This document shows, piece after piece, positions 13,596 to 27,900 of a DNA stretch of 64,000 nt. The DNA lies in assembly GCF_052857255.1 (NCBI RefSeq), contig NC_135504.1, forward strand, positions 143,618,121-143,682,120, read 5' to 3'. The notes beneath the pieces were generated by a model. It did not search any database. It was not told where the DNA came from and saw only the letters and a list, made by a program, of their open reading frames with translations. Numbering within the stretch: position 1 is the stretch's first letter; each line of letters opens with the position of its first letter. The stretch comes from Amblyomma americanum (Eukaryota; Arthropoda; Arachnida; Ixodida; Ixodidae). Both the position numbers and the translations under genes were made by a program.

Positions 13596-16500
13596 GTGAA
13601 CCTTGCAAGTTTCGATCTAAAACGATGTATCCCGTTCTTTTGAGCCGGAATACAAGTTTTCGCGCAGTTCTGAGAGAAAAAGTTTACACATTTCTCTCGT
13701 CTACTCTTCGACGACTTGTAATATCGATGCTCGTGAATCTTGCTAGTTTCGATCTAAAACGATGTAACCCGTTGTTTTGAGCCGGAAAACACGTTTACGC
13801 GCAGTTCTGAGAGAAAAAGTTTACACCTTTCTCTCGCCTATATTCGACGACTTGTAAAATCGATGCTCGTGAATCTTGCTAGTTTCGACCTGAAACGATG
13901 TATCCCGTTGTTTTGAGCCGGAATACAAGTTTTCGCGCAGTTCTGAGAGAAAAAGTTTACACTTTTCTCTCGTCTACTCTTCGACGACTTGTAATATCGA
14001 TGCTCGTGAATCTTGCTAGTTTCGACCTAAAACGATGTAACCCGTTGTTCTGAGCCAGTACAAGTTTTGGCGCAGTTCTGAGAGAAAAAGTTTACACCTT
14101 TCTCTCGTGTACTCTTCGACGACTTGTAAAATCGATGCTCGTGAACCTTGCAAGTTTCGATCTAAAACGATGTATCCCGTTCTTTTGATCCGGAATACAA
14201 GTTTTCGCGCAGTTCTGAGAGAAAAAGTTTACACCTTTCTCTCGTCTACTCTTCGAAGACTTGTGAAATTGATGCACGTGAATCTTGCTAGATTCAATCT
14301 AAAACGATGTATCCCGTTGTTTTGAGCCGGAATACAAGTTTTCGCGCAGTTCTGAGAGAAAAAGTTTACACATTTCTCTCGTCTACTCTTCGACGACTTG
14401 TAATATTGATGCTCGTGAATCTTGCTAGTTTCGATCTAAAACGATGTAACCCGTTGTTTTGAGCCGGAATACACGTTTTCGCGCAGTTCTGAGAGAAAAA
14501 GTTTACACCTTTCTCTCGTCTATATTCGACGACTTGTAAAATCGATGCTCGTGAATCTTGCTAGTTTCGACCTAAAACGATGTTTGCCGTTGTTTTGAGC
14601 CGGAATACAAGTTTTCGCGCAGTTCTGAGAGAAAAAGTTTACACCTTTCTCTCGTGTACTCTTCGACGATTTGTAAAATCCATGCTCGTGAATCTTGCTA
14701 GTTTTGATCTAAAACGATGAATCCCGTTGTTTTGAGCCGGAATACAAGTTTTCGCGCAGTTCTGAGAGAAAAAGTTTACACCTTTCTCTCGTCTACTATT
14801 CGACGACTTGTAAAATCGATGCTCGTGAATCTTGCTAGTTTCAATCTAAAACGATGTAACCCGTTGTTTTGAGCCGGAAAACATGTTTACGCGCAGTTCT
14901 GAGAGAAAAAGTTTACACCTTTCTCTCGTCTATATTCGACGACTTGTAAAATCGATGCTCGTGAATCTTGCTAGTTTCGACCTAAAACGATGTTTGCCGT
15001 TGTTTTGAGCCGGAATACAAGTTTTCGCGCAGTTCTGAGAGAAAAATTTTACACCTTTCTCTCGTCTACTATTCGACGACTTGTAAAATCGATGCTCGTG
15101 AATCTTGCTAGTTTCAATCTAAAACGACGTATCCCGTTGTTTTGAGCCGGAATACAAGTTTTCGTGCCGTTCTGGGAGAAAAAGTTTACACCTTTCTCTC
15201 GTCTACTCTTCGACGACTTGTAAAATTGATGCTCGTGAATCTTGCTGATTTTGATCTAAAACGATGTATCCTGTTGTTTTGAGCCGGAAAACACGTTTAC
15301 GCGCAGTTCTGAGAGAAAAAGTTTACACCTTTCTCTCGTCTATATTCGACGACTTGTAAAATCGATGCTCGTGAATCTTGCTAGTTTCGACCTAAAACGA
15401 TGTTTGCCGTTGTTTTGAGCCGGAATACAAGTTTTCGCGCAGTTCTGAGAGAAAAAGTTTACACCTTTCTCTCGTGTACTTTTCGACGATTTGTAAAATC
15501 CATGCTCGTGAATCTTGCTAGTTTTGATCTAAAACGATGAATCCCGTTGTTTTGAGCCGGAATACAAGTTTTCGCGCAGTTCTGATAGAAAAAGTTTACA
15601 CCTTTCTCTCGTCTACTATTCGACGACTTGTAAAATCGATGCACGTGAATCTTGCTAGTTTTAATCTAAAACGACGTATCCCGTTGTTTTGAGCCGGAAT
15701 ACAAGTTTTCGTGCAGTTCTGGGAGAAAAAGTTTACACCTTTCTCTCGTCTACTCTTCGACGACTTGTAAAATTGATGCTCGAGAATCTTGCTGATTTTG
15801 ATCTAAAACGATGTATCCCGTTGTTTTGAGCCGGAGTACAAGTTTTCGCGCAGTTCTGAGAGAAAACGTTTACACCTTTCTATCGTCTACTCTTCGACGA
15901 CTTGTAATATCGATGCTCGTGAATCTTGCTAGTTTCGATCTAAAACGATGTAACCCGTTGTTTTGAGCCGGAATACAAGTTTTCGCGCAGTTCTGAGAGA
16001 AAAAGTTTACACCTTTCTCTCGTCTACTCTTCGACGACTTGTAAAATCGATGCTCGTGAATCTTGCTAGTTTCAATCTAAAACGACGTATCCAGTTGTTT
16101 TGAGCCGGAATACAAGTTTTCGCGCAGTTCTGAGAGAAAAAGTTTACACCTTTCTCTCGTCTACTCTTCGAAGACTTGTAAAATCGATGCTCGTGAATCT
16201 TGCTACTTTCGATCTAAAACAATGTATCCCGTTGTTTTGAGCCGGAATACAAGTTTTCGCGCAGTTCTGAGAGAAAAAGTTTACACCTTTCTCTCGTGTA
16301 CTCTTCGACGACTTGTAAAATCGATGCTATTGAATCTTGCTAGTTTCGATCTAAAACGATGTATCCCGTTGTTTTGAGCCGGAATACAAGTTTTCGCGCA
16401 GTTCTGAGAGAAAAAGTTTACACCTTTTTCTCGTGTACTCTTCGACGACTTTAAAATCGATGCTAATGAATATTACTAGTTTCGATCTAAAACGATGTAT

Positions 16501-19500
16501 CCCTTTGTTTTGAGCTGGAATACAAGTTTTCGTGCAGTTCTGAGAGAAAAAGTTTACACCTTTCTCTCGTGTACTCTTCGAAGACTTGTAAAATCGATGC
16601 TCGTGAATCTTGCTTGTTTCGATCTAAAACGATGTATCCCGTTGTTTTGAGCCGAAATACAAGTTTTCGCGCTGTTCTGAGAGAAAAAGTTTACACCTTT
16701 CTCTCGTCTACTCTTCGAAGACTTGTGAAATCGATGCTCGTGAATCTTGCTAGTTTCGATCTAAAACGATGTATCCCGTTGTTTTGAGCCGAAATACAAG
16801 TTTTCGCGCAGTTCTGAGAGAAAAAGTTTACACCTTTCTCTCGTCTACTCTTCGAAGACTTGTAAAATCGATGCTCGTGAATCTTGCTAGTTTCGATCTA
16901 AAACGATGTATCCCGTTGTTTTGAGCAGAAATACAAGTTTTCGCGCAGTTCTGAGAGAAAAAGTTTACACTCTTCTCTCGTCTACTCTTCAAAGACTTGT
17001 GAAATCGATGCTCGTGAATCTTACTAGATTCGATCTAAAACGATGTAATCCGTTGTTTTGAGCCGGAATACAAGTTTTCGCGCAGTTCTGAGAGAAAACG
17101 TTTACACCTTTCTCTCGTCTATATTCGACGACTTGTAAAATCGATGCTCGTGAATCTTGCTAGTTTCGATCTAAAACGATGTAATCCGTTGTTTTGAGCC
17201 GGAATACAAGTTTTCGCGCAGTTCTGAGAGAAAAAGTTTACACCTTTCTCTCGTCTATATTCGACGACTTGTAAAATCGATGCTCGTGAATCTTGCTACT
17301 TTCGATCTAAAACGATGTATCCCGTTGTTTTGAGCGGAATACAAGTTTTCGCGCAGTTCTGAGAGAAAAAGTTTACACCTTTCTCTCGTGTACTCTTCGA
17401 CGACTTGTAATATCGATGCTCGTGAATCTTGCTAGTTTCGACCTAAAACGATGTAACCCGTTGTTCTGAGCCAGAATACAAGTTTTGGCGCAGTTCTGAG
17501 AGAAAAAGTTTACACCTTTCTCTCGTGTACTCTTCGACGACTTGTAAAATCGATGCTATTGAATCTTGCTAGTTTCGATCTAAAACGATGTATCCCGTTG
17601 TTTTGAGCCGGAATACAAGTTTTCGTGCAGTTCTGAGAGAAAAAGTTTACACCTTTCTCTCGTCTACTCTTCGACGACTTGTAAAATCGATGCTCGTGAA
17701 CCTTGCAAGTTTCGATCTAAAACGATGTATCCCGTTCTTTTGAGCCGGAATACAAGTTTTCGCGCAGTTCTGAGAGAAAAAGTTTACACATTTCTCTCGT
17801 CTACTCTTCGACGACTTGTAATATCGATTCTCGTGAATCTTGCTAGTTTCGATCTAAAACGATGTAACCCGTTGTTTTGAGCCGGAAAACACGTTTACGC
17901 GCAGTTCTGAGAGAAAAAGTTTACACCTTTCTCTCGCCTATATTCGACGACTTGTAAAATCGATGCTCGTGAATCTTGCTAGTTTCGACCTGAAACGATG
18001 TATCCCGTTGTTTTGAGCCGGAATACAAGTTTTCGCGCAGTTCTGAGAGAAAAAGTTTACACTTTTCTCTCGTCTACTCTTCGACGACTTGTAATATCGA
18101 TGCTCGTGAATCTTGCTAGTTTCGACCTAAAACGATGTAACCCGTTGTTCTGAGCCAGTACAAGTTTTGGCGCAGTTCTGAGAGAAAAAGTTTACACCTT
18201 TCTCTCGTGTACTCTTCGACGACTTGTAAAATCGATGCTCGTGAACCTTGCAAGTTTCGATCTAAAACGATGTATCCCGTTCTTTTGATCCGGAATACAA
18301 GTTTTCGCGCAGTTCTGAGAGAAAAAGTTTACACCTTTCTCTCGTCTACTCTTCGAAGACTTGTGAAATTGATGCACGTGAATCTTGCTAGATTCAATCT
18401 AAAACGATGTATCCCGTTGTTTTGAGCCGGAATACGTTTTCGCGCAGTTCTGAGAGAAAAAGTTTACACATTTCTCTCGTCTACTCTTCGACGACTTGTA
18501 ATATTGATGCTCGTGAATCTTGCTAGTTTCGATCTAAAACGATGTAACCCGTTGTTTTGAGCCGGAATACACGTTTTCGCGCAGTTCTGAGAGAAAAAGT
18601 TTACACCTTTCTCTCGTCTATATTCGACGACTTGTAAAATCGATGCTCGTGAATCTTGCTAGTTTCGACCTAAAACGATGTTTGCCGTTGTTTTGAGCCG
18701 GAATACAAGTTTTCGCGCAGTTCTGAGAGAAAAAGTTTACACCTTTCTCTCGTGTACTCTTCGACGATTTGTAAAATCCATGCTCGTGAATCTTGCTAGT
18801 TTTGATCTAAAACGATGAATCTTGTTGTTTTGAGCCGGAATACAAGTTTTCGCGCAGTTCTGAGAGAAAAAGTTTACACCTTTCTCTCGTCTACTATTCG
18901 ACGACTTGTAAAATCGATGCTCGTGAATCTTGCTAGTTTCAATCTAAAACGATGTAACCCGTTGTTTTGAGCCGGAAAACATGTTTACGCGCAGTTCTGA
19001 GAGAAAAAGTTTACACCTTTCTCTCGTCTATATTCGACGACTTGTAAAATCGATGCTCGTGAATCTTGCTAGTTTCGACCTAAAACGATGTTTGCCGTTG
19101 TTTTGAGCCGGAATACAAGTTTTCGCGCAGTTCTGAGAGAAAAATTTTACACCTTTCTCTCGTCTACTATTCGACGACTTGTAAAATCGATGCTCGTGAA
19201 TCTTGCTAGTTTCAATCTAAAACGACGTATCCCGTTGTTTTGAGCCGGAATACAAGTTTTCGTGCCGTTCTGGGAGAAAAAGTTTACACCTTTCTCTCGT
19301 CTACTCTTCGACGACTTGTAAAATTGATGCTCGTGAATCTTGCTGATTTTGATCTAAAACGATGTATCCTGTTGTTTTGAGCCGGAAAACACGTTTACGC
19401 GCAGTTCTGAGAGAAAAAGTTTACACCTTTCTCTCGTCTATATTCGACGACTTGTAAAATCGATGCTCGTGAATCTTGCTAGTTTCGACCTAAAACGATG

Positions 19501-22030
19501 TTTGCCGTTGTTTTGAGCCGGAATACAAGTTTTCGCGCAGTTCTGAGAGAAAAAGTTTACACCTTTCTCTCGTGTACTTTTCGACGATTTGTAAAATCCA
19601 TGCTCGTGAATCTTGCTAGTTTTGATCTAAAACGATGAATCCCGTTGTTTTGAGCCGGAATACAAGTTTTCGCGCAGTTCTGATAGAAAAAGTTTACACC
19701 TTTCTCTCGTCTACTATTCGACGACTTGTAAAATCGATGCACGTGAATCTTGCTAGTTTTAATCTAAAACGACGTATCCTGTTGTTTTGAGCCGGAATAC
19801 AAGTTTTCGTGCAGTTCTGGGAGAAAAAGTTTACACCTTTCTCTCGTCTACTCTTCGACGACTTGTAAAATTGATGCTCGTGAATCTTGCTGATTTTGAT
19901 CTAAAACGATGTATCCCGTTGTTTTGAGCCGGAATACAAGTTTTCGCGCAGTTCTGAGAGAAAAAGTTTACACCTTTCTCTCGTCTACTCTTCGACGACT
20001 TGTAAAATCGATGCTCGTGAATCTTGCTAGTTTCGACCTAAAACGATGTTTGCCGTTGTTTTGAGCCGGAATACAAGTTTTCGCGCAGTTCTGAGAGAAA
20101 AAGTTTACACCTTTCTCTCGTGTACTTTTCGACGATTTGTAAAATCCATGCTCGTGAATCTTGCTAGATTTGATTTAAAACGATGAATCCCGTTGTTTTG
20201 AGCCGGAATACAAGTTTTCGCGCAGTTCTGAGAGAAAAAGTTTACACCTTTCTCTCGTCTACTATTCGACGACTTGTAAAATCGATGCTCGTGAATCTTG
20301 CTAGTTTCAATCTAAAACGACGTATCCCGTTGTTTTGAGCCGGAATACAAGTTTTCGTGCAGTTCTGGGAGAAAAAGTTTACACCTTTCTCTCGTCTACT
20401 CTTCGACGACTTGTAAAATTGATGCTCGAGAATCTTGCTGATTTTGATCTAAAACGATGTATCCCGTTGTTTTGAGCCGGAGTACAAGTTTTCGCGCAGT
20501 TCTGAGAGAAAACGTTTACACCTTTCTATCGTCTACTCTTCGACGACTTGTAATATCGATGCTCGTGAATCTTGCTAGTTTCGATCTAAAACGATGTAAC
20601 CCGTTGTTTTGAGCCGGAATACAAGTTTTCGCGCAGTTCTGAGAGAAAAAGTTTACACCTTTCTCTCGTCTACTCTTCGACGACTTGTAAAATCGATGCT
20701 CGTGAATCTTGCTAGTTTCAATCTAAAACGACGTATCCAGTTGTTTTGAGCCGGAATACAAGTTTTCGCGCAGTTCTGAGAGAAAAAGTTTACACCTTTC
20801 TCTCGTCTACTCTTCGAAGACTTGTAAAATCGATGCTCGTGAATCTTGCTACTTTCGATCTAAAACAATGTATCCCGTTGTTTTGAGCCGGAATACAAGT
20901 TTTCGCGCAGTTCTGAGAGAAAAAGTTTACACCTTTCTCTCGTGTACTCTTCGACGACTTGTAAAATCGATGCTATTGAATCTTGCTAGTTTCGATCTAA
21001 AACGATGTATCCCGTTGTTTTGAGCCGGAATACAAGTTTTCGCGCAGTTCTGAGAGAAAAAGTTTACACCTTTTTCTCGTGTACTCTTCGACGACTTTAA
21101 AATCGATGCTAATGAATATTACTAGTTTCGATCTAAAACGATGTATCCCTTTGTTTTGAGCTGGAATACAAGTTTTCGTGCAGTTCTGAGAGAAAAAGTT
21201 TACACCTTTCTCTCGTGTACTCTTCGAAGACTTGTAAAATCGATGCTCGTGAATCTTGCTAGTTTCGATCTAAAACGATGTATCCCGTTGTTTTGAGCCG
21301 AAATACAAGTTTTCGCGCTGTTCTGAGAGAAAAAGTTTACACCTTTCTCTCGTCTACTCTTCGAAGACTTGTGAAATCGATGCTCGTGAATCTTGCTAGT
21401 TTCGATCTAAAACGATGTATCCCGTTGTTTTGAGCCGAAATACAAGTTTTCGCGCAGTTCTGAGAGAAAAAGTTTACACCTTTCTCTCGTCTACTCTTCG
21501 AAGACTTGTAAAATCGATGCTCGTGAATCTTGCTAGTTTCGATCTAAAACGATGTATCCCGTTGTTTTGAGCAGAAATACAAGTTTTCGCGCAGTTCTGA
21601 GAGAAAAAGTTTACACTCTTCTCTCGTCTACTCTTCAAAGACTTGTGAAATCGATGCTCGTGAATCTTACTAGATTCGATCTAAAACGATGTAATCCGTT
21701 GTTTTGAGCCGGAATACAAGTTTTCGCGCAGTTCTGAGAGAAAACGTTTACACCTTTCTCTCGTCTATATTCGACGACTTGTAAAATCGATGCTCGTGAA
21801 TCTTGCTAGTTTCGATCTAAAACGATGTAATCCGTTGTTTTGAGCCGGAATACAAGTTTTCGCGCAGTTCTGAGAGAAAAAGTTTACACCTTTCTCTCGT
21901 CTATATTCGACGACTTGTAAAATCGATGCTCGTGAATCTTGCTACTTTCGATCTAAAACGATGTATCCCGTTGTTTTGAGCGGAATACAAGTTTTCGCGC
22001 AGTTCTGAGAGAAAAAGTTTACACCTTTCT
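13286..22030 (+). repeat. 30-mer higher-order unit (about 4.1 kb), two tandem copies, second with a 4-monomer insert
   Basis: The first copy is about 13286-17385 and the second about 17386-22030. Early and middle landmarks are offset by 4098-4100 bp: the shortened CCAGTACAAG, the GTGAAATTGATGCACG monomer, TGATAGAAAAAG (15580 and 19680). From about 15780 the offset becomes 4645 bp: CCGGAGTACAAG at about 15834 and 20478, GACTTTAAAATC at 16449 and 21094, and the one-base-short GAGCGGAATAC at about 17335 and 21980. The change of 545 bp equals four monomers, placed near 19875-20420 in the second copy. This is the longest regular unit I can see. Confidence 0.8.
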
Positions 22031-22680
22031 CTCGTGTGCTCTTCGACGACCTGCAAAATCGATGCTCGTGAATCTTGCTAGTTTCGATCTAAAACGATGT
22101 ATCCCGTTGTTTTGAGCCGGAATACAAGTTTTTGCGCAGTTCTGAGGGAAAAAGTTTACACCTTTCTCTCGTCTACTCTTCGAAGACTTGTAAAATCGAT
22201 GCTCGTGAATCTTGCTAGTTTCGATCTAAAACGATGTATCCCGTTGTTTTGAGCCGAAATACAAGTTTTCGCGCTGTTCTGAGAGAAAAAGTATACACCT
22301 TTCTCTCGTGTACTCTTCGACGACTTGTAAAATCGATGCTATTGAATCTTGCTAGTTTCCATCTAAAACGATGTGTTCCGTTGTTTTGAGCCGGAATACA
22401 AGTTTTCGTGCAGTTCTGAGAGAAAAAGTTTACACCTTTCTCTCGTCTACTCTTCGACGACTTGTAAAATCGATGCTCGTGAACCTTGCAAGTTTCGATC
22501 TAAAACGATGTATCCCGTTCTTTTGATCCGGAATACAAGTTTTCGCGCAGTTCTGAGAGAAAAAGTTTACACCTTTCTCTCGTCTACTCTTCGAAGACTT
22601 GTGAAATTGATGCACGTGAATCTTGCTAGATTCAATCTAAAACGATGTATCCCGTTGTTTTGAGCCGGATTACAAGTTTT

Positions 22681-24940
22681 CGCGCAGTTCTGAGAGAAAA
22701 AGTTTACACATTTCTCTCGTCTACTCTTCGACGACTTGTAATATTGATGCTCGTGAATCTTGCTAGTTTCGATCTAAAACGATGTAACCCGTTGTTTTGA
22801 GCCGGAAACACGTTTTCGCGCAGTTCTGAGAGAAAAAGTTTACACCTTTCTCTCGTCTATATTCGACGACTTGTAAAATCGATGCTCGTGAATCTTGCTA
22901 GTTTCGACCTAAAACGATGTTTGCCGTTGTTTTGAGCCGGAATACAAGTTTTCGCGCAGTTCTGGGAGAAAAAGTTTACACCTTTCTCTCGTCTACTCTT
23001 CGACGACTTGTAAAATCGATGCTCGTGAATCTTGCTAGTTTCGATCTAAAACGATGTATCCCGTTGTTTTTAGCCGGAATACAAGTTTTCGCGCAGTTCT
23101 GAGAGAAAAAGTTTACACCTTTCTCTCGTGTACTCTTCGACGACTTGTAAAATCGATGCTATTGAATCTTGCTAGTTTCGATCTAAAACGATGTATCCCG
23201 TTGTTTTGAGCCGGAATACAAGTTTTCGTGCAGTTCTGAGAGAAAAAGTTTACACCTTTTTCTCGTCTATATTCGACGACTTGTAAAATCGATGCTCGTG
23301 AATCTTGCTAGTTTCGACCTGAAACGATGTATCCCGTTGTTTTGAGCCGGAATACAAGTTTTCGCGCAGTTCTGAGAGAAAAAGTTTACACCTTTCTCTC
23401 GTGTACTCTTCGACGACCTGTAAAATCGATGCTCGTGAATCTTGCTAGTTTCGATCTAAAACGATGAATCCCAATGTTTTGAGCCGCAATACAAGTTTTC
23501 GCGCAGTTCTGAGAGAAAAAGTTTACACCTTTCTCTCGTCTACTCTTCGACGACTTGTAAAATTGATGCTCGTGAATCTTGCAAGTTTCGATCTAAAACG
23601 TTGTAACCCGTTGTTTTGAGCCGGAATACAAGTTTTCGCGAGGTTCTGAGAGAAAAAGTTAACACCTTTCTCTCTTCTACTCTTCGACGACTTGTAAAAT
23701 CGATGCTCGTGAATCTTGCTAGTTTCGATCTAAAACGATGTATCCCGTTGTTTTTAGCCGGAATACAAGTTTTCGCGCAGTTCTGAGAGAAAACGTTTAC
23801 ACCTTTCTCTCGTGTACTCTTCGACGACTTGTAAAATCGATGCTATTGAATCTTGCTAGTTTCGATCTAAAACGATGTATCCCGTTGTTTTGAGCCGGAA
23901 TACAAGTTTTCGTGCAGTTCTGAGAGAAAAAGTTTACACCTTTTTCTCGTCTATATTCGACGACTTGTAAAATCGATGCTCGTGAATCTTGCTAGTTTCG
24001 ACCTGAAACGATGTATCCCGTTGTTTTGAGCCGGAATACAAGTTTTCGCGCAGTTCTGAGAGAAAAAGTTTACACCTTTCTCTCGTGTACTCTTCGACGA
24101 CCTGTAAAATCGATGCTCGTGAATCTTGCTAGTTTCGATCTAAAACGATGAATCCCAATGTTTTGAGCCGCAATACAAGTTTTCGCGCAGTTCTGAGAGA
24201 AAAAGTTTACACCTTTCTCTCGTCTACTCTTCGACGACTTGTAAAATTGATGCTCGTGAATCTTGCAAGTTTCGATCTAAAACGTTGTAACCCGTTGTTT
24301 TGAGCCGGAATACAAGTTTTCGCGAGGTTCTGAGAGAAAAAGTTTACACCTTTCTCTCTTCTACTCTTCGACGACTTGTAAAATCGATGCTCGTGAATCT
24401 TGCTGGTTTCGATCTAAAACGATGTATCCCGTTGTTTTGAGCCGGAATACAAGTTTTCGCGCAGTTCTGAGAGAAAAAGATTACACATTTCTCTCGTCTA
24501 CTCTTCGACGACTTGTAATATTGATGCTCGTGAATCTTGCTAGTTTCGATCTAAAACGATGTAACCCGTTGTTTTGAGCCGGAAACACGTTTTCGCGCAG
24601 TTCTGAGAGAAAAAGTTTACACCTTTCTCTCGTCTATATTCGACGACTTGTAAAATCGATGCTCGTGAATCTTGCTAGTTTCGACCTAAAACGATGTTTG
24701 CCGTTGTTTTGAGCCGGAATACAAGTTTTCGCGCAGTTCTGGGAGAAAAAGTTTACACCTTTCTCTCGTCTACTCTTCGACGACTTGTAAAATCGATGCT
24801 CGTGAATCTTGCTAGTTTCGATCTAAAACGATGTATCCCGTTGTTTTTAGCCGGAATACAAGTTTTCGCGCAGTTTTGAGAGAAAAAGTTTACACCTTTC
24901 TCTCGTGTACTCTTCGACGACTTGTAAAATCGATGCTATT
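22681..24940 (+). repeat. 13-mer duplication (1777 bp) containing a 5-mer tandem pair (684 bp)
   Basis: Positions about 22681-23160 recur at about 24458-24937. Both carry AATATTGATGCTCG, the shortened GGAAACACGTTTTCGCG and the ATGTTTGCCG monomer. Open frames 22917-23102 and 24694-24879 have the same translation. Between them lie two tandem copies of a five-monomer string (starting near 23098 and 23783), marked by CTATTGAATC, TTTTTCTCGTCTATATTCG, CGACCTGTAAAATC, ATGAATCCCAATG (23464 and 24148) and AAACGTTGTAACCCG. Confidence 0.75.
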
Positions 24941-24999
24941 GAATCTTGCAAGTTTCGATCTAAAACGTTGTAACCCGTTGTTTTGAGCCGGAATACAAG

Positions 25000-27900
25000 T
25001 TTTCGCGAGGTTCTGAGAGAAAAAGTTTACACCTTTCTCTCTTCTACTCTTCGACGACTTGTAAAATCGATGCTCGTGAATCTTGCTGGTTTCGATCTAA
25101 AACGATGTATCCCGTTGTTTTGAGCCGGAATACAAGTTTTCGCGCAGTTCTGAGAGAAAACGTTTACACCTTTCTCGTGTACTCTCGACGACGTGTAAAA
25201 TCGATGCTTGTGAATCTTGCTAGTTTCGATCTAAAACGATGTAACCCGTTGTTTCGAGCCGGAATACAAGTCTTCGCGCAGTTCTGAGAGAAAAAGTTTA
25301 CACCTTTCTCTCGTCTACTCTTCGACGACTTGTAATATCGATGCTCGTGAATCTTGCTAGTTTCGATCTAAAACGATGAATCCCAATGTTTTGAGCCGCA
25401 ATACAAGTTTTCGCGCAGTTCTGAGAGAAAAAGTTTACACCTTTCTCTCGTCTACTCTTCGACGACTTGTAAAATTGATGCTCGTGAATCTTGCAAGTTT
25501 CGATCTAAAACGATGTAACCCGTTGTTTTGAGCCGGAATACTAGTTTTCGCGAGGTTCTGAGAGAAAAAGTTTACACCTTTCTCTCGTGTACTCTTCGAC
25601 GACTTGTAAAATCGATGCTATTGAATCTTGCTAGTTTCGATCTAAAACGATGTATCCCGTTGTTTTGAGCCGGAATACAAGTTTTCGTGCAGTTCTGAGA
25701 GAAGAAGTTTACACCTTTTTCTCGTCTATATTCGACGACTTGTAAAATCGATGCTCGTGAATCTTGCTAGTTTCGACCTGAACCGATGTATCCCGTTGTT
25801 TTGAGCCGGAATACAAGTTTTCGCGCAGTTCTGAGAGAAAAAGTTTACACATTTCTCTCGTGTACTCTTCGACGACCTGTAAAATCGATGCTCGTGAATC
25901 TTGCTAGTTTCGATCTAATACGATGAATCCCAATGTTTTGAGCCGCAATACAAGTTTTCGCGCAGTTCTGAGAGAAAAAGTTTACACCTTTCTCTCGTCT
26001 ACTCTTCGACGACTTGTAAAATTGATGCTCGTGAATCTTGCAAGTTTCGATCTAAAACGATGTAACCCGTTGTTTTGAGCCGGAATACAAGTTTTCGCGA
26101 GGTTCTGAGAGAAAAAGTTTACACCTTTCTCTCTTCTACTCTTCGACGACTTGTAAAATCGATGCTCGTGAATCTTGCTGGTTTCGATCTAAAACGATGT
26201 ATCCCGTTGTTTTGAGCCGGAATAGAAGTTTTCGCGCATTTCTGAGAGAAAACGTTTACACCTTTCTCTCGTCTACTCTTCGACGACTTGTAAAATTGAT
26301 GCTATTGAATCTTGCTAGTTTCGATCTAAAACGATGTATCCCGTTATTTTGAGCCGGAAAACAAGTTTTCGTGCAGTTCTGAGAGAAAAAGTTTACACCT
26401 TTCTCTCGTGTACTCTTCGACGACTTGTAAAATCAATGCTCGTGAATCTTGCTAGTTTCGATCTACAACGATGTATCCCGTTGTTTTGAGCTGGAATAGA
26501 AGTTTTCGCGCAGTTCTGAGAGAAAAAGTTTACACCTTTCTCTCGTCTACTCTTCGACGACTTGTAATATCGATGCTCGTAAATCTTGCTAGTTTCGATC
26601 TAAAACGATGTAACCCATTGTTCTGAGCCGGAATACAAGTTTTGGCGCAGTTCTGAGAGAAAACGTTTACACCTTTCTCTCGTCTACTATTCGACGACTT
26701 GTAAAATCGATGCTCGTGAATCTTGCTAGTTTCGATCTACAACGATGTATCCCGTTGTTTTGAGCCGGAATGCAAGTTTTCGCGCAGTTCTGAGAGAAAA
26801 AGTTTACACCTTTCTCTCGTGTACTCTTCGACGACTTGTAAAATCGATGCTATTGAATCTTGCTAGTTTCGATCTAAAACGATGTGTCCCGTTGTTTTGA
26901 GCCGGAATACAAGTTTTCGTGCTGTTCTGAGAGAAAAAGTTTACACCTTTCTCTCGTCTACTCTTCGACGACTTGTAAAATCGATGCTCGTGAATCTTGC
27001 AAGTTTCGATCTAAAACGATGTATCCCGTTCTTTTGAGCCGGAATACAAGTTTTCGCGCAGTTCTGAGAGAAAACGTTTACACCTTTCTCTCGTGTACTC
27101 TTCGACGACGTGTAAAATCGATGCTCGTGAATCTTGCAAGTTTCGATCTAAAACGATGTATCCCGTTCTTTTGAGACGGAATACAAGTTTTCGCGCAGTT
27201 CTGAGAGAAAACGTTTACACCTTTCTCTCGTGTACTCTTCGACGACGTGTAAAATCGATGCTTGTGAATCTTGCTAGTTTCGATCTAAAACGATGAAACC
27301 CGTTGTTTCGAGCCGGAATACAAGTTTTGGCGCAGTTCTGAGAGAAAAAGTTTACACCTTTCTCTCGTGTACTCTTCGACGACTTGTAAAATCGATGCTC
27401 GTGAATCTTGCTAGTTTCGATCTAAAACGATGAATCCCGTTGTTTTGAGCCGCAATACAAGTTTTCGCGCAGTTCTGCGAGAAAACGTTTACACCTTTCT
27501 CTCGTCTACTCTTCGACGACTTGTAAAATCGATGCTATTGAATCTTGCTAGTTTCGATCTAAAACGATGTATCCCGTTATTTTGAGCCGGAAAACAAGTT
27601 TTCGTGCAGTTCTGAGAGAAAAAGTTTACACCTTTCTCTCGTCTACTCTTCGACGACTTGTAAAATCGATGCTCGTGAATCTTGCAAGTTTCGATCTAAA
27701 ACGATGTATCCCGTTGTTTTCAGCCGGAATACAAGTTTTCGCGAGGTTCTGAGAGAAAAAGTTTACACCTTTCTCTCGTGTACTCTTCGACGACTTGTAA
27801 AATCGATGCTATTGAATCTTGCTAGTTTCGATCTAAAACGATGTATCCCGTTGTTTTGAGCCGGAATACAAGTTTTCGTGCAGTTCTGAGAGAAAAAGTT

